Shown here piece after piece: positions 6,553 to 7,751 of a stretch of DNA of 7,751 nt. The stretch's first letter is position 1; the number at the start of each line of letters is the position of its first letter. Origin of the DNA: UBA3792 sp946185305 (lineage in GTDB: Bacteria > Bacillota > Clostridia > Christensenellales > CAG-138); the NCBI GenBank assembly GCA_946185305.1, contig CAMHJE010000112.1:1-7751 (forward strand), given 5' to 3'. Below the pieces are notes generated by a model. It ran no database searches. It was not told where the DNA came from and saw nothing but the letters and a program-made list of their open reading frames with translations. The position numbers and the translations under genes were made by a program.

Positions 6553-6578
6553 TTTCAAGTGCGCTTGAAACACTTTTT
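6553..6578 (+). terminator. Short terminator-like hairpin
   Basis: TTTCAAG (6553-6559), loop TGCG, CTTGAAA (6564-6570), then CAC and five T (6574-6578). The seven-pair stem is AT-rich and the T-run begins three bases late, so it may be a weak terminator or an operator-like palindrome. No gene obviously ends just upstream. Confidence 0.4.
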
Positions 6579-6601
6579 CATCTTTGCTTTAACTTGATGC
6601 T

Positions 6602-6736
6602 TTAATGAGTAACTTTAATAGTATGCCTTCCTACATGAAAAGGATCTATTTCCCCAATCCGCTTGAACGCTTTCTTGCAATTATAAACGCAATTAAGTTC
6701 ATTTTGATAAACTGCTTTTCCTGGAATATACTTCAC
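6602..6736 (-). CDS. Weak 44-aa frame, possibly a gene remnant
   Basis: A GTG (6736-6734) preceded on the minus strand by AGGAAGG with an 8-base spacer opens a frame beginning MKYIPGKAVYQNELNCVYNC and ending in GRHTIKVTH, stop at 6602-6604. An in-frame ATG lies 9 codons further upstream (6763-6761). The composition is protein-like with no runs, but I recognise no family and the length gives little weight. It runs in the same direction as the AT-rich pair but 107 bases beyond it. It could be the surviving end of a decayed gene. Confidence 0.25.
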   Translation of the reverse strand: MKYIPGKAVYQNELNCVYNCKKAFKRIGEIDPFHVGRHTIKVTH

Positions 6737-6792
6737 GCTTTGCACCTTCCTAATCTGTTGCATTCTTTTGCCGTTACGCGAACTGCTTGTAC

Positions 6793-6818
6793 AGTATTGT
6801 AATCGTTAATTCAATACT
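6793..6818. repeat. Inverted repeat between cargo pair and hairpin cluster
   Basis: AGTATTG (6793-6799) and CAATACT (6812-6818) are perfectly complementary around a 12-base loop, itself able to fold as TAA/TTA. On the plus strand it is followed by TGTTTTAAG, a weak terminator tail. On the minus strand, downstream of the 75-aa gene, no T-run follows. Confidence 0.4.
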
Positions 6819-6842
6819 TGTTTTAAGAGGAACAGCTGAATA

Positions 6843-7070
6843 TTATTTATCATGATCTTTTCGTGGGGAGAAATCCTTATGATCAAGATCATATTCTTTA
6901 TCTTGATGCCGAATGTTGTTAGTTTTTTCGATCCTTTGCAAAATTGTGCGTGAATTATATTTGTATTTTTTATACACTTTCGAAGGCTTTGTTTTTTGAT
7001 CAGTGCGTCCTCCCCGCTTTGTGTTACCTCCTTTTATTTCCTCTATTCTCTCCTCAACACTTTTTCCCAT
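6843..7070 (-). CDS. Very basic 75-aa protein of unknown function, second gene of the cargo pair
   Basis: The ATG (7070-7068) is preceded by a strong Shine-Dalgarno, GGGAG at 7077-7081 within a run of G on the minus strand, 6 bases away. That site sits directly behind the stop of the 175-aa gene, so the two are almost certainly co-transcribed and probably coupled. The protein is rich in Lys/Arg (for example VYKKYKYNSRTILQRIEK) and has no membrane helix, so it is expected in the cytosol and could bind nucleic acid or the acidic face of a partner. Its tail is His/Asp-rich (RHQDKEYDLDHKD, then PRKDHDK), resembling a metal-binding stretch. I recognise no family. A start after the short charged VEERIEEIK helix is unlikely, given the ribosome site. 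Confidence 0.6.
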   Translation of the reverse strand: MGKSVEERIEEIKGGNTKRGGRTDQKTKPSKVYKKYKYNSRTILQRIEKTNNIRHQDKEYDLDHKDFSPRKDHDK

Positions 7071-7085
7071 AATTATCTCCCCCCC

Positions 7086-7613
7086 TTATAAAAGATTTGT
7101 AAGCAATTTGTACGAAAAGAGTGCAACAATACTGGCAAACAGCAATAATAGTCCTGTTCGATAATAAACAGCACGTTTATCATTAACGCCTTTGTTTTGA
7201 TAGATTATCTCGATATAGTTCTGAAGAATAAGAACCGAGATAATGTCTGGCTTTTCAGTTAACAGTTCCTTCTCTAATAGATCATCATAATTCAAAAACT
7301 GGTAGTCTCTCGGCATTACGGCGATTAACAGAAAGAGAAGTGACAATACGGCCAATACAATTGCGCCTCCATTTAAAAATACAAGCAATAACGGCATGAG
7401 TGCTGTGCTTACTGTATTCACGGGTAATTGTAAATACTTCAAAAAATCAAACTCCTTTAGCACAATTACCAAATATGCTGCAGCTAACGTAATTATAATG
7501 CCAGTTTTCGAATCGATGATAGATGTTCGATTACATTCCAGTTCATATTCATGAAGAATTACTTGAAATGACAGATTCGCTGACGGATATTGTTCTTGTG
7601 GTTTTGCCTCCAT
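7086..7613 (-). CDS. Three-helix membrane protein, PycTM/SLATT-like layout (possible membrane effector)
   Basis: This 175-residue protein starts at an ATG (7613-7611) after AAGGGGG (7619-7625) with a 5-base spacer. Layout: an N-terminal cytosolic helix (about 15-36) with HEYELECNR and an IIDSK motif (D34, K36); helix 1 about 37-53; a short loop; helix 2 about 72-99 ending MPRDY; a cytosolic stretch 101-148; and helix 3 about 150-170 after NDKRAVYYR. Known effectors of cyclic-nucleotide defence systems (PycTM; SLATT domains) share an R/D-x-K motif just before the first of two helices, a cytosolic part and often a last helix. The resemblance is architectural only, and no cyclase gene is visible. 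The gene is AT-rich and opposite to the transfer operon, consistent with acquired cargo. Alternatives are a generic small membrane protein or an immunity or exclusion protein of the element. Confidence 0.65.
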   Translation of the reverse strand: MEAKPQEQYPSANLSFQVILHEYELECNRTSIIDSKTGIIITLAAAYLVIVLKEFDFLKYLQLPVNTVSTALMPLLLVFLNGGAIVLAVLSLLFLLIAVMPRDYQFLNYDDLLEKELLTEKPDIISVLILQNYIEIIYQNKGVNDKRAVYYRTGLLLLFASIVALFSYKLLTNLL

Positions 7614-7751
7614 ATTTTCCCCCTTTTCTCTTATCCGCTTTCGTATTACAGTTAGCGGGTATAATTTACTGCGTTTGTTAATATGTGTACTGTAACTAAT
7701 AAAGGATGTTCTCGATTTTTCATTGAACTACAATCGTTTATCTTTTATGGA
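7614..7751 (-). promoter_or_regulatory. Upstream region of the cargo pair
   Basis: It contains the ribosome site of the 175-aa gene (7619-7625). AATTATACCC on the minus strand (7658-7667) could supply a -10 box, but no matching -35 stands at the right distance, so I do not call a promoter position. At the far edge, the minus-strand frame from base 7751 reads six or seven codons and stops at TAG (7730-7728). This could be the end of an upstream gene outside the window, or chance. Confidence 0.3.

Larger units (their letters stand above)
6246..6842. other. Gene-poor, hairpin-rich interval between transfer operon and cargo pair
   Basis: About 600 bases without a convincing gene. The first half (6271-6578) is a dense row of inverted repeats, annotated separately, including a strong terminator and a possible IS256-type end. 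From about 6590 the DNA becomes AT-rich, with only a weak minus-strand frame (6602-6736) and one hairpin (6793-6818). CTTGTTTTAA occurs twice as a direct repeat, at 6497-6506 and 6817-6826. Short plus-strand frames at 6406-6597 and 6605-6802 lack ribosome sites and cover the hairpins or the weak minus frame, so I do not call them. Confidence 0.6.

Noticed and set aside
6406..6802. Two plus-strand frames (6406-6597 and 6605-6802)
   Set aside because: Neither has a ribosome site. The first runs through perfect hairpins and the second is opposite a more protein-like minus-strand frame.
6246..6842. CRISPR array, tRNA or rRNA in the non-coding interval
   Set aside because: The inverted repeats differ from each other and are not regularly spaced direct repeats. 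No cloverleaf or rRNA-like sequence was seen.

Overview
The window reads as part of the mating-channel operon of an integrative and conjugative element (ICE) of the Tn1549 / C. difficile CTn (CD1107-CD1111) type, most likely from a gut Clostridia host (Bacillota). Three consecutive plus-strand genes match the family-specific order of that module: a PrgI-family membrane protein, a VirB4-type ATPase, and a CD1107-type membrane-anchored NlpC/P60 cell-wall hydrolase. A sortase gene follows. No element end, integrase, relaxase or replication gene is visible, so this is an internal slice.

Layout: (1) 1-244 is a poorly resolved left edge. A minus-strand reading frame with a good Shine-Dalgarno runs off the left end, and dyads and fragments of reading frames lie in front of PrgI. 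(2) 245-6245 is a compact plus-strand operon with 3 to 19 bases between genes: PrgI (245-592), VirB4 (596-2947), CD1107-like hydrolase (2960-5461), sortase (5481-6245). (3) 6246-6842 has no convincing gene. Its first half is packed with hairpins, including one large terminator with a 7-T tail, and contains a possible solo insertion-sequence end. (4) 6843-7613 holds two minus-strand genes in AT-rich DNA, opposite in direction to the transfer operon: a 175-aa three-helix membrane protein and a 75-aa very basic protein. They look like a separately acquired cargo module. (5) 7614-7751 is the upstream region of that pair.

How the parts fit: PrgI and VirB4 are the inner-membrane and ATPase core of a Gram-positive type IV secretion machine. 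The CD1107-like protein spans the membrane and presents a peptidoglycan peptidase outside, to open the wall for the channel. The sortase could anchor a surface protein of the mating apparatus, but no sortase substrate is in the window. The best candidate for new biology is the AT-rich pair. The 175-aa protein has the layout of small membrane effectors of the PycTM/SLATT kind (two helices, a cytosolic stretch, one helix, and a D-S-K motif just before helix 1). This is inference from architecture only. The hairpin cluster at 6271-6578 is the second item worth following.
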